Assembly (NCBI GenBank): GCA_947631745.1
Contig: CANRMM010000007.1
Location: 1 to 45,070, forward strand
DNA length: 45,070 bases
Direction of reading: 5' to 3'
Source: an uncultured Clostridia bacterium
GTDB lineage: Bacteria > Bacillota > Clostridia > TANB77 > CAG-508
Every line of letters starts with the position of its first letter. The first letter of the stretch is position 1. A model generated the notes under the pieces. The model was not told the DNA's origin. It saw nothing but the letters and a program-made list of their open reading frames with translations, and did not search any database. The translations under genes were made by a program, and so were the position numbers. Of the stretch, positions 16,824-25,778 are shown piece after piece.

Positions 16824-17315
16824 CTATCTTGCTCTAATAATATATTTCGTACTATTTCCAGTTGTTAAATTAGGAACAGTAAATGTAGAAGGTGGATCTT
16901 CATTCTCACCATTTAAAGCTACATATAAGTTTCTATATTCTTCTGTTTCTACAGTTTGGCCTTTACATTCTAAATAACCATTTGGAATATTTTGTCCTGC
17001 ATATTCTATAACTGCTCCTATTGGTGCAAACTCTGGAAATTGTATTATTTCAACATCTTTTATTTTTGAATCTATACTATTGCCTATAAATACAACTTCA
17101 TTAGCCTTAAATAATGTATTTGAATAATAATAATTTCCTTTTGGAACAAAAATATATCTTGCTCCTACTTCTATCGCATCATAAATAGCTTGCTGAATGT
17201 TTAGCCTGTTATCTGTCATTCCATCTCCAACAACGTTATAGTTTTGGAGTGGTACTATACCGAAAGTATAGAAAAATAAATCTTTTAGTTCACTCATTCT
17301 TAAATCATCTCTCAA
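16824..17315 (-). CDS. Short fibre: pectate-lyase-like start fused to a tail-collar domain
   Basis: The first about 90 residues (NVVGDGMTDN..IQQAIYDAI..YIFVPKGNYY) match the first turns of pectate-lyase/glycosidase beta-helix fibres. Residues about 94-163 match the phage tail-collar domain (IGAVIEYAGQNIPNGYLECKG ... TFTVPNL). The beta-helix part is cut short at about 90 residues and could not form a full depolymerase. The best start is a TTG (17315) with AGGAGG at good spacing; ATG 17297 has none. Confidence 0.72.
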   Translation of the reverse strand: MRDDLRMSELKDLFFYTFGIVPLQNYNVVGDGMTDNRLNIQQAIYDAIEVGARYIFVPKGNYYYSNTLFKANEVVFIGNSIDSKIKDVEIIQFPEFAPIGAVIEYAGQNIPNGYLECKGQTVETEEYRNLYVALNGENEDPPSTFTVPNLTTGNSTKYIIRAR

Positions 17316-17328
17316 TTTTGTTTTCCTC

Positions 17329-19341
17329 CTATCCTATAGTTCTTCTATAATATTCTCCATTGTAGCTTAAACCTACAATCTCTTTAACTGTTGGATCTGA
17401 ATAATAAAAATAAAACACGCCTTTTTTTGGATCAAAAGCTATAATTTTATCATTAATTAAATCAAATGTTGGAATATCGCCATTAGGAGTAATCGGCATT
17501 TCTGCTGATACGTTTTGCCATTCTGATTCTAAATTTAATAAATCGACTTTATAACAATTCAGATACTGATAGCCCTTTCGAGGAGCGTAAACATATTTAT
17601 CATTGCTACTAAAAACTGCATAAGCATATTCGTTGTTGTTTGCTCCCCAGGGAATCACCATTGAATCAGACATTTTAGTCAAAGTGATTGTTTTATTAGA
17701 AATACTATATTCTAACTTGTGAGGTTTTCCATTAAAAATTGCAAAGTTCTCTTGATTGTTAATTAATAACTGCCCACATAAACGACCTTGATTTTCGAAA
17801 GTTTCACGTACAGTAGTACTGCTTAACATGACAAAATGATCTAACAAAATTAATCCTGTTTCTGTAGAAAAACCATTATTAAAATAAGATTCATACATTA
17901 AAAATCTATCATTTTTAGTAAACCTAAAAAGTGCCATAACATTGTTACCAATGTCTGTATCTACATTAGTGTAATTTACAAGCTCAAACTCTAAGTTTGA
18001 AGACCATGCTAAACTTTGTATACATATTTTCCCTGAACTATATCCAGTTGCTGTAAAATATGCCATAGTAGTTGCATCTGTGTTACTATAGCAAATTGCA
18101 TTATAGTCACTACAAACACTATTAATTATAATTTTATTTCTCCAAATATCTCCTACTGATGAGCCTTCTGGTTTAGTAATTCCAATTGCTCCATTTTGAT
18201 TATTTCCTTTTGCATCAAACAAGAAATTATATATTGCAACATCTGTTCCTATAGAAACTTGAACTATATTGGTCCAATATTCTAAAGGAGAAGCTGCTAT
18301 ACACTTTACTGTTCCCTCTATTCCTAACTCAGAAAAAGTATAAGAAAATTTTGATGCAGCATCTTTATGATAAATTTGCTTTGTAGAAGACAAATTATAT
18401 ATGACTATTTCATCTTTAATTCCTTCTGTTCTTTTTCTGTCAGCAATAATATAATCTCCATAAACTGAAGTATGAACGAATCCTAATTTAGCATTTGCGT
18501 CTCCATTTTCTACAATAGAAATACCTAAATCTACACCACATTCTCCTCCTGTTAAGACACCAGCCTCTCCATAAACTTTAGTAGCAACTACTTCATCTGG
18601 TTCAAGGATAACTCCACCTGTACTAGAACCTCCTTCTGGTACTAAAGTTCCATGTATTTTATTGCCATTTACATATGCGGTATAACCTTGTAGTAACTTA
18701 TCTGGTGTAGCATTAGCGTCAGATGTATCAATATATCCATCTGGAATGACTACTAATGGTTCAGAACTTCCACCAGTTTCAATTTTTCTTATATTAGAAG
18801 CCATTTCACTAAATGTATCTGTAGCAGAGGTTGAAACTCCTTTGTCAGTAATAGCCTCTGCTATCTTCTTTTTTCCATCACTGACATACCCAAAAAGTTC
18901 ATCATATTTTGTATCTAAATCACTAGTAGTTCCATTTAGTTCTTCAATAGCATCTGTTACTGTCTTAAAGTTTTCGTTTACATCTTGTACAACGCCATCT
19001 ATTTTATTACTACAATTAGTATGACATGCTTCTATTTGCTGTGTTAGTTTCTGTTCTAATGCCGTTATGTCTGTATCTTTAGCAAAACTGCTAAAGTCTT
19101 GATTTCTAATCATACTGTTTGTATATTCTTTTGCTTCATTTAATTTAGCAACATCTTGTTGGTCTATATATCTCTTTAGAGAAACTTCTTTATTGTCATG
19201 ATAGTCTTGCACATATTTTTTAGTTGCATATTCTTCAGCAGGTATACCACCTAAATGAAGAGAGTCGTTTGCAAGATTAGTATCTGTTTTTCCCTGGGAA
19301 TTTGCATTATAATTACTTATTTCTTCATAAGATTTTGGCAT
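17329..19341 (-). CDS. Large tail fibre protein
   Basis: The 670-residue protein begins with a virion-attachment type stretch (LHLGGIPAEEYATKKYV) and a helical coiled coil (about residues 45-150). A fibre module follows ('SDANATPDKLLQGYTAYVNG', about 205-225), shared with the 499-residue fibre at 2614-4113. The remaining about 430 residues form beta-rich repeats with several DKYVYAPR-like strings, probably a propeller-like receptor-binding head. It stands between the capsid and collar genes. Confidence 0.72.
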   Translation of the reverse strand: MPKSYEEISNYNANSQGKTDTNLANDSLHLGGIPAEEYATKKYVQDYHDNKEVSLKRYIDQQDVAKLNEAKEYTNSMIRNQDFSSFAKDTDITALEQKLTQQIEACHTNCSNKIDGVVQDVNENFKTVTDAIEELNGTTSDLDTKYDELFGYVSDGKKKIAEAITDKGVSTSATDTFSEMASNIRKIETGGSSEPLVVIPDGYIDTSDANATPDKLLQGYTAYVNGNKIHGTLVPEGGSSTGGVILEPDEVVATKVYGEAGVLTGGECGVDLGISIVENGDANAKLGFVHTSVYGDYIIADRKRTEGIKDEIVIYNLSSTKQIYHKDAASKFSYTFSELGIEGTVKCIAASPLEYWTNIVQVSIGTDVAIYNFLFDAKGNNQNGAIGITKPEGSSVGDIWRNKIIINSVCSDYNAICYSNTDATTMAYFTATGYSSGKICIQSLAWSSNLEFELVNYTNVDTDIGNNVMALFRFTKNDRFLMYESYFNNGFSTETGLILLDHFVMLSSTTVRETFENQGRLCGQLLINNQENFAIFNGKPHKLEYSISNKTITLTKMSDSMVIPWGANNNEYAYAVFSSNDKYVYAPRKGYQYLNCYKVDLLNLESEWQNVSAEMPITPNGDIPTFDLINDKIIAFDPKKGVFYFYYSDPTVKEIVGLSYNGEYYRRTIG

Positions 19342-19413
19342 TTGTCTTTCTCCTTTCTTAAAAGTAAGGGAAGCAAAAATATTTTGCCTCCCTCTTTCTT
19401 GTTTAATCTGTTT

Positions 19414-20343
19414 TTAAGCAGCTACACCTTTAGAACCTACTAGTCCTCTCCAATCGCAGTATCCTACGTCGAAACGAGTATAACCATACATATTGTAATC
19501 CATTTGATCTTGTATCTTTTCTGAACCAAATATTGGTTCTTCTCTTCTTAGGAATAGTAAATTGTCAAGGCTCGTATCTTGAATGAACCATGGTTTCATA
19601 GTTCCTTCTGGATCAGACAAATTATCCCATACTCTTACTGTTAAGTTTGGAACAGTATTAACATCATTATTGTTTGTTCCAGCTTGTAAAATAGAATTTA
19701 CAATAGCCTTTGCTGTAAACTCTAATTCTGGACCTACTACTAATTGTGTAGCAAAAGCTGAAATTAAAATACCTGCTTCGTCTTTTTGTAATCTCATCAA
19801 TGTTAATGCTGCTTTTAACGATTCGTCTGTTAAAGGTCCTTCTATAAGATTAGAACATGTAGATTCAGAATTAATTAATGGGTGGTCTTTTGCGAATAGT
19901 GCTTTTCCGTCATAACCAGTGTTGTCAAAACCTTTTAAAATTACACTTGCTGATTCTTCTTCCTCTGTAGCTCTTAATCCTCTACCAAGTCCTTTAGCAG
20001 AACCGCCTTTACCGATACCTTTCATAACATTATATAAGTCATCTTGTACTAATTCCCATGTTAATTGATATGCCTTGTCATATCTTTTAGCCTCGAAAGA
20101 AGCAACTTCTCCCTCATCAAATTTGTCATGATTGAATTTACTTCCTTCTGTGTTTGTTTGCCACAAACCAAATGCTCCTAAATGAGGATATGTTTGCTTT
20201 TTAGCATTCATTTTGTCAGTTTTAAAAATGTTTTTATACATTAATGGTTTTTCATTGTAACTATCGAAAAATATTTTTTTGTGAATTGGTGTTAACAATT
20301 CAGCAAAATTATCTCTTGTCATCATTGCTGCTTCTGTTGCCAT
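19414..20343 (-). CDS. Major capsid protein, Mu gpT-like
   Basis: The 309-residue protein matches the gpT-type HK97-fold capsid family. It has an N-terminal helix and E-loop-like segment, 'AYQLTWELVQDDLYN', the characteristic 'ALFAKDHPLIN', 'LLFLRREEPIFGSE' and an aromatic C-terminal strand (YTRFDVGYCDWRGL). It follows scaffold and portal in the usual order. The leader contains the 18-bp element also found before 4518 and a hairpin (CCTATATTT / AAATATAGG) overlapping the ribosome-binding site. Confidence 0.88.
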   Translation of the reverse strand: MATEAAMMTRDNFAELLTPIHKKIFFDSYNEKPLMYKNIFKTDKMNAKKQTYPHLGAFGLWQTNTEGSKFNHDKFDEGEVASFEAKRYDKAYQLTWELVQDDLYNVMKGIGKGGSAKGLGRGLRATEEEESASVILKGFDNTGYDGKALFAKDHPLINSESTCSNLIEGPLTDESLKAALTLMRLQKDEAGILISAFATQLVVGPELEFTAKAIVNSILQAGTNNNDVNTVPNLTVRVWDNLSDPEGTMKPWFIQDTSLDNLLFLRREEPIFGSEKIQDQMDYNMYGYTRFDVGYCDWRGLVGSKGVAA

Positions 20344-20367
20344 AATAAATCAACTCCTATATTTTTT

Positions 20368-20385
20368 AAATTTAGTAGTAAATAT
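20368..20385 (-). repeat. 18-bp late-gene leader element (copy 2)
   Basis: This copy is identical to 4537-4554 and lies in the loop of a 9-bp hairpin whose 3' side overlaps the ribosome-binding site of the capsid gene. The first 15 bases of a related motif (AGTAGTAAATATCAT) also occur, in the opposite orientation relative to the late operon, at about 26502-26516. Confidence 0.6.
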
Positions 20386-20403
20386 AGGAAAAGCTTTTAA
20401 AAA

Positions 20404-21174
20404 TTACTTTACTTTCTTTTTGTTATATTCATTATACTGTTTAATTGAATCAGCATTTTTTGCAGCTAAATAATCATTAATATCCATTCCTGCTACTTTT
20501 GCTAAAGCATATTCTGTTGCTGTAGCTTTTACTTTTGGAGTAGTATTTTCAACTGCTCCTCCTGCATTAGAATTGATATTACCTAGAATTTCTTTTCTTG
20601 CTTGATTGTTTTGTATCTTTGCTTCTACTTTTCTAGTTATTTCGCTGTTAGAATTTGCTGTTTTGTTATAGCTTACTGCATAATATGCTTGTTCGATACT
20701 TAAACCTTTGTCGACTAATGGTTTTATTTCATCTTCAAACTCTACTATGTCATTAAAGCTATTTTCTTTTGACTTTTCTAACAACTCATTTTTGAACTTC
20801 ATATCTGCTAACTCTTTTTCTAGTTTTTTAGATCCAGATTGCTTTTTGTCGATTGCTCCTGCAATAGATTTTGCAATAGATTCTTCTACACCGCTTTCAA
20901 TAAGTTCATCAAGAGTTGTTTTTTCTTGAGCTTTTGATGCATCTTCTAAAGCAGAAAGTCTAGCTTCAAATTCTTTATTTTTCTTCTCAGCTTCTTTTCT
21001 TGCTCTACGTTCAGCATTTAAACTTCTTTTCAATGATTCTTTTTCTTCATCCACCACCGTAGTTTGTTCTGTGGCTATATTGTTTTCTTGTACTTCATCT
21101 ACCTCTGGTAATGTTATAGAATCACCTCCTGAATTGATTGTTCCTAAATCAATTCCTTCTTGCTCATTCTCCAT
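20404..21174 (-). CDS. Capsid scaffolding protein
   Basis: The 256-residue protein is acidic and Gln/Glu-rich at the N-terminus, has a long charged coiled coil (about residues 40-130) and a short basic C-terminal segment (YNKKKVK). That is the standard layout of phage scaffolds, whose C-terminus binds the capsid shell. It lies immediately upstream of the major capsid gene. Confidence 0.8.
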   Translation of the reverse strand: MENEQEGIDLGTINSGGDSITLPEVDEVQENNIATEQTTVVDEEKESLKRSLNAERRARKEAEKKNKEFEARLSALEDASKAQEKTTLDELIESGVEESIAKSIAGAIDKKQSGSKKLEKELADMKFKNELLEKSKENSFNDIVEFEDEIKPLVDKGLSIEQAYYAVSYNKTANSNSEITRKVEAKIQNNQARKEILGNINSNAGGAVENTTPKVKATATEYALAKVAGMDINDYLAAKNADSIKQYNEYNKKKVK

Positions 21175-21190
21175 AATGTTCTCCTTTCCA

Positions 21191-21275
21191 TTTTTAGCCA
21201 GGTTTTGTCCTCAAAAGATTTTTTGCCAGGTTTACTCCTCTAATTTAATTTGATTTTTAGCCAGCTTGTCTGCTC
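21191..21275 (-). repeat. Three imperfect 22-bp direct repeats before the scaffold gene
   Basis: The units are 21191-21212, 21219-21240 and 21254-21275. On the minus strand each has the form GAGgAnnAAaCCTGGCtAAAAA. They fill the 120-base gap between the zinc-finger gene and the scaffold start. Spacing is uneven (28 and 35 bases). They do not form strong hairpins. A regulatory or RNA-processing role is possible. Confidence 0.55.
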
Positions 21276-21298
21276 TATATATTAAAATTAATTAATAT

Positions 21299-21673
21299 CT
21301 ATTTATTTTCGTGTGTTTTTAAATGCACTGAAAGTCCTGATTTGCTTTTAAAAGCTTTTTGACACACAGGACAAATAATTTCATTGCTTATAATATTTTC
21401 TTCGTCTTCTCCAATTTTAGGCGTTTCTGTAATGTCTTTATCTTCTTCTTTTTGTCCAATATCCTTAACAATATAAGTTTGTCCCGCTTGTTTTAAAAGT
21501 AACAATGTATCCTTTCCACAATTAGGACACTTAATTTCATCTACATGTCTAACAGCCCCGCCATAAAACTTATCATCATTAATACGTTGCAATTTTTTCA
21601 TATCTCTAATTACAAATTCATGGCCACACTCACATTTTGTCGTTCCTTTAATTTTATAGCCTTTTAAATCCAT
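21299..21673 (-). CDS. Zinc-finger protein with a classical C2H2 finger
   Basis: The 124-residue protein has an N-terminal zinc-ribbon-like part (CECGHE near residue 13, CPNCG near residue 49). After an acidic linker comes a C-terminal C2H2 finger (residues about 100-121, C-x2-C-x12-H-x3-H, ICPVCQKAFKSKSGLSVHL). Classical C2H2 fingers are uncommon in bacteria outside Ros/MucR-type proteins. It is encoded between portal and scaffold, so it may be a virion-assembly or DNA-binding factor. The function is unknown. Confidence 0.65.
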   Translation of the reverse strand: MDLKGYKIKGTTKCECGHEFVIRDMKKLQRINDDKFYGGAVRHVDEIKCPNCGKDTLLLLKQAGQTYIVKDIGQKEEDKDITETPKIGEDEENIISNEIICPVCQKAFKSKSGLSVHLKTHENK

Positions 21674-21675
21674 TT

Positions 21676-23598
21676 TTACACCCCTCTCATATAAGATGTT
21701 TGTACATTTCCATTAGCATTTAATCCTTCTATATTAGCATTTTGTTCTTGCATTGCAGAAACTTGTTGTATTTGTTTCAACTGTTCATTATCAAATATTT
21801 GTAGTTCCTGTTGTTCCTCTAGGCTTTCTGGTACTTCTTGAATATTTAATCCTACACTCTTAGCTAGATATTTTCTATATTCTTTTTTGCTAATCGCTTT
21901 ATCAATAAAAGATTGTCTTACTATTGAATATCTATAAGCACGATTATTTGGAAGTCCAGCTCCAACTGATACAGATAAGTCGAACATTACTTGTCTTGTT
22001 TCGCCGTCATCTGATTGCATATATTTATAATCTTCTTCTTTTGCATCTGGATTCTTCTCTTTATATTTTTTTCTATAATCAGTATCACTCTCTATTAATA
22101 CAGGAACTCTATTTAATGTATCTGGATTAAATGAAACGAAATCATCTTCTCCATTTTCTCCCGTGATTCTAAATAGCATTGTCGTATTCCAATTTAAAAG
22201 TGCAAGTTCTATTGCATATTCAAATATGTCTGATAATGTCTCTTGTAATAATCCCTTTTTATGCTCTATCATTGAATTGCCACTATTTTGTAATGCTAAG
22301 CTTTCTGTAGCTGTGTCAATTCCGTTTTGCTGTTTACCAATCATTTGGTCAGAAAATCTAGTAACAATTTGTCTATCGTTATTAATTAGTTCTGTTCTCT
22401 TGTTTAGTATGTATGTTGGCATACTAGGAGGATTAAGCCACTTAAATCCATTGATATCATTTGTAGGAAGTATTTGTCCTGGGGTATTTACTATTTTCTC
22501 TGGATCAATTCCAGAACTATTAGATACAACTCCCATAGGATTTCCTGTAAGTCTTGCATTTCTTTGAATACTGTCATCAATCTCATCTATCTGGTCTGAT
22601 ACTGGAAGTAATAATTCTGCACTTGCTTTTCCCCATACAGTATTTTCTCGATACATATCAGGAGTTAAGAAATATGGATATTTTGTATTAGGAAATAGCT
22701 CTAATTCTTCTGGTTTTACCTTGTCTGCTTCTTCTTGCTTTCCTTCCTCTAATAATTTAGTTTGTTTGTCTATTGCTTCATCTGCCCTTTTCTTGTTATA
22801 TTCTTTAAGTTTATTTTTCGTATCTCTTAAGATAACTCCGTCACCAGACATCTCTACAAGTCTTAACTTTAATACTCCATTTTCTTTATATCTGGTCCAG
22901 ATTAACAAATGTACATATTGATCTTCTTCATTTTCAATAATCAAATTTTGTACTGGATCTAGGTTCGGAATAATCGCATTTGCTAACTCTTCTCCAAATT
23001 CTACTTTAGCAGAATAGATTGATTTTGCCTTTGCCTCAATAATATATTGTGCTTCTTGAATATCATACACATCTGTTATAGCTGGATCTATAAATAACTT
23101 TGAAGGATGAATTGGTTCTATACATGGCATTCCTTTTCCATCTAACTTATCAAAGTCCCATAGAACTCTAAATATACCAGTACCCGTCATTTCTCTACGT
23201 CTCTCATGAACTTCAATTTTTCTGTACATTTTGTTTCTATCTTTAATAAAATCTGCAAGTACTCTTACTTGTTCGCAAAAAGGTCTATCTCCTGGTTCTC
23301 GTGGATCTACTTGAATTGCTATGGTTTGATCACAAAGAAGAGCTGTCTTTCCTTCTATGTTAGAATTAGTTATATTAGTATTAGGAGCAGGTTCATCATC
23401 TTCATTGTATTCAAAATCACCTTCCCAATACTTTGCAATGTCTTCCCATTTTTTTGTTAGTCCTAGTCGTTGTTTATCATTATATGCACGTCTATACCAT
23501 ACTAAGAATTGTTCCGCTTCTTCTATTTCTTTTTCAGACATAATTGCTTTTCTTCTAGCTCTTTTTTCCTCAATAACATCTTCTAAATTATCTTCCAC
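21676..23598 (-). CDS. Portal protein
   Basis: The 640-residue protein starts with GTG three bases after the stop of the upstream gene. It has the typical portal order: charged N-terminus, 'RRAYNDKQR..WE..AKYWEGD', 'HPSKLFIDP', a central helical wing, and a Gln-rich C-terminus. Length and position after TerL fit portals of short-tailed phages (P22-like). It forms the dodecameric DNA channel at one capsid vertex. Confidence 0.85.
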   Translation of the reverse strand: MEDNLEDVIEEKRARRKAIMSEKEIEEAEQFLVWYRRAYNDKQRLGLTKKWEDIAKYWEGDFEYNEDDEPAPNTNITNSNIEGKTALLCDQTIAIQVDPREPGDRPFCEQVRVLADFIKDRNKMYRKIEVHERRREMTGTGIFRVLWDFDKLDGKGMPCIEPIHPSKLFIDPAITDVYDIQEAQYIIEAKAKSIYSAKVEFGEELANAIIPNLDPVQNLIIENEEDQYVHLLIWTRYKENGVLKLRLVEMSGDGVILRDTKNKLKEYNKKRADEAIDKQTKLLEEGKQEEADKVKPEELELFPNTKYPYFLTPDMYRENTVWGKASAELLLPVSDQIDEIDDSIQRNARLTGNPMGVVSNSSGIDPEKIVNTPGQILPTNDINGFKWLNPPSMPTYILNKRTELINNDRQIVTRFSDQMIGKQQNGIDTATESLALQNSGNSMIEHKKGLLQETLSDIFEYAIELALLNWNTTMLFRITGENGEDDFVSFNPDTLNRVPVLIESDTDYRKKYKEKNPDAKEEDYKYMQSDDGETRQVMFDLSVSVGAGLPNNRAYRYSIVRQSFIDKAISKKEYRKYLAKSVGLNIQEVPESLEEQQELQIFDNEQLKQIQQVSAMQEQNANIEGLNANGNVQTSYMRGV

Positions 23599-23601
23599 CG
23601 A

Positions 23602-23874
23602 CTATTCTTCCTTTCTTGGTTTTATTTCTATTCCATTTTTAGGTTTAACTGGTTCATATAGTCCATCTTGATTCTTATACTTTTTATAATTTTCTCTACC
23701 TTGTAGAATATTGTCGAATTTTGCCTGTGATATAGAACTATGTTCTCTTTTAACTTTTTTATCGTTATTGTTAGGTGTCTGTATAAGTTTTTGTATTTTA
23801 TTATTTATCTCTACTAAGCAAACTACATTTATGATTGTTATAATTATTAAGATCATTATTAATATTTCTATCAT
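23602..23874 (-). CDS. Small membrane-anchored protein between TerL and portal
   Basis: The 90-residue protein has an N-terminal hydrophobic segment (residues about 3-22), then a polar lysine-rich domain. It overlaps the end of the terminase gene by four bases. The family is not recognised and the function is unknown. Confidence 0.5.
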   Translation of the reverse strand: MIEILIMILIIITIINVVCLVEINNKIQKLIQTPNNNDKKVKREHSSISQAKFDNILQGRENYKKYKNQDGLYEPVKPKNGIEIKPRKEE

Positions 23875-25246
23875 CTTCTCCTCCTTGCTACTGAACTTAC
23901 TACATTTACTTTAATAGGTGTGTTTATATCTTTATAACCTAAATCTTCTAATTCAGTTGGTGTATATGTTCCTTTTGGTAATCTTTCAGTTCTAGTCATT
24001 GGTACTTGCCACATTGTACAAAAATATCTAAGTGCATCTGGATCATGAGTTAATTCGTGAGGTTCTGTAGATACATCATTTGGATTCTTTTCATCGTGAA
24101 TCAACGATGGTAAAGTTCTTATAAGATTTGTACAATTACTGAATATCTTTAGTTTAGACGTTAATTGTCCTTGTTCATCTTCTATTATTTTTAGCCACTC
24201 ATGTAATGCTAACCAACCATCTGTTCTGTTGTTATCTGCTTTAGTTAAGAATTGACCATTCTCTGCAAAAATATCTGCTGTACTTTTCCCTGTATCTCTA
24301 TTTCTATTCCATAAATCAGGTGGTGCATAATCACAATATATCTTTTCACTTGTCATATCATTTATCTTTTTGGCAGCAGCTGATACAATTAAGTTTGATT
24401 CATAAAGTTCTTTATATACATAAGCATTCATATTCCAATCTAATGCAATCCACAATACTGCACACATATCTAGTCCATAATCTCTTGTTCTAAATATTCT
24501 CCAACTATCTGGTATCTTAAAAGGTTCTATTACATGTATATCTCTTCTAAATTCAGAAAAGAATTGTCCATCAAATATATCCCAATCACCATACTTTAAT
24601 GCTTTTCTTTCTTTTTCAGGAAGATTGTCTAATCTTGTTATATAATCAGGATCGTTTTCTAGTAAAAACATATTATCTTGTACTAATGATGGAATGAAGA
24701 TTCTACTTCCTTCTTTAAACTCATGTATTGTATTTGGTTCTCCTATATCAATAAATCTTGTTTTTACCCAGCTATGTCCTATTCCTCCTGGATTGGTAGA
24801 ACTCTTTAAACCTTTAGGATAATTGTTTGCACCTCTACATCTTGAAATCATATAAATATACATATATTCTGTAAAATGAGTTAACTCATCGAAGCGGATA
24901 ACATCATATTCTGCAGATTGATACTTATATACATCTTTTTCATTATCAATGTACCCAAAATCTATTATGCTCCCGTTCTTAAATGTCCATATATGTTTAC
25001 TTGAGTTATAACTTGCTACTTCTGTTGGATAAAGTTCTAAACTAACTCTTATTAATGATTTCTCCAAATCAGGATAAGTTCTTCTGAATATAATCTGTTT
25101 TGATTTAGGATATTTTAAAGCATATAATAAGGCATCTATTAACTGTCCATAAGACTTACCACCGACCGTGCAGCTCCACCAAACAATGTTTCAAATGCTG
25201 TAGAATTTATAAATTGACTTTGCTTTTCTGTAATATCTATATCCAT
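23871..25246 (-). CDS. Terminase large subunit, read through two tandem CGGT quadruplets
   Basis: Translation from ATG 25246 (two bases after TerS) gives 26 residues ending LFGGAA, then in-phase CGG, and stops at 25139 if read by triplets. Reading CGGT (25165-25168) and the adjacent CGGT (25161-25164) each as glycine restores FGGAAGGGKS, a perfect Walker A motif. The frame then stays open to 23871, giving 457 residues, the usual TerL length. Later motifs are Walker B (VIRFDE, Asp119-Glu120) and nuclease-domain acidic sites (RDYGLD, YCDYAPP, HDPDA). TerL is the ATPase and nuclease that packages phage DNA through the portal. If the shift does not occur, packaging is impossible, because no alternative start before 25067 includes the P-loop. 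Confidence 0.88.
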
Positions 25247-25247
25247 A

Positions 25248-25778
25248 TTATTTTTTCCTGATATTGATATTTACTTCAAATGGTTTATCTGTTTCTATTT
25301 CTACTTTATCTTTAAACATTCCTAAATGCCTTCCTAAAGTTTCCAATGCTTTTGATTTATCCCATAATTTTACTTTTTGAGTATCTCCAATTTTTTCTCT
25401 ATTTTCTCCATATCCATCATATTCCTCTAACGTTTCTATACTCGCTATTGCACCAGCTGTATTATCATCTAAATCTTTCATAAATTTTAATCTGCCAGTA
25501 TCTGTATATAAATTTCTTATATCTGAAAATGCTATCTTAGATAATTCATTAATTATTTTTTGCCTTAATTCTTTATTATCATTATGTAGTTCTTCTGTTG
25601 CATCTTTCAAATACTCTTGTACCTTAACATTCCTTAACAGTCTACTACTTGCTGCATTAGCTGCTTCATCAGTCTGACAATTTGGATATGTTACTTTATA
25701 AGCTCTTGTTGCATTAAAATCAATTAAGTATTCATCACAAAATCTTTTCTGTTTTTCTGTTAAGTTATTGTTGGTCAT
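25248..25778 (-). CDS. Terminase small subunit
   Basis: The 176-residue protein matches the Terminase_2 family: 'LTEKQKRFCDEYLIDFNATRAY' and 'ANAASSRLLRNVKVQEYL' in the N-terminal DNA-binding half, then a coiled coil and C-terminal TerL-interacting tail (KALETLGRHLGMF). It recognises the packaging site. The stop is two bases from the TerL start. Confidence 0.9.
   Translation of the reverse strand: MTNNNLTEKQKRFCDEYLIDFNATRAYKVTYPNCQTDEAANAASSRLLRNVKVQEYLKDATEELHNDNKELRQKIINELSKIAFSDIRNLYTDTGRLKFMKDLDDNTAGAIASIETLEEYDGYGENREKIGDTQKVKLWDKSKALETLGRHLGMFKDKVEIETDKPFEVNINIRKK

Noticed and set aside
25155..25175. Classical -1 ribosomal frameshift in the terminase gene
   Set aside because: There is no slippery heptamer, and a single -1 shift would add a residue to the Walker A loop (GGAATVGGKS). 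Two +1 steps at CGGT give the exact motif.
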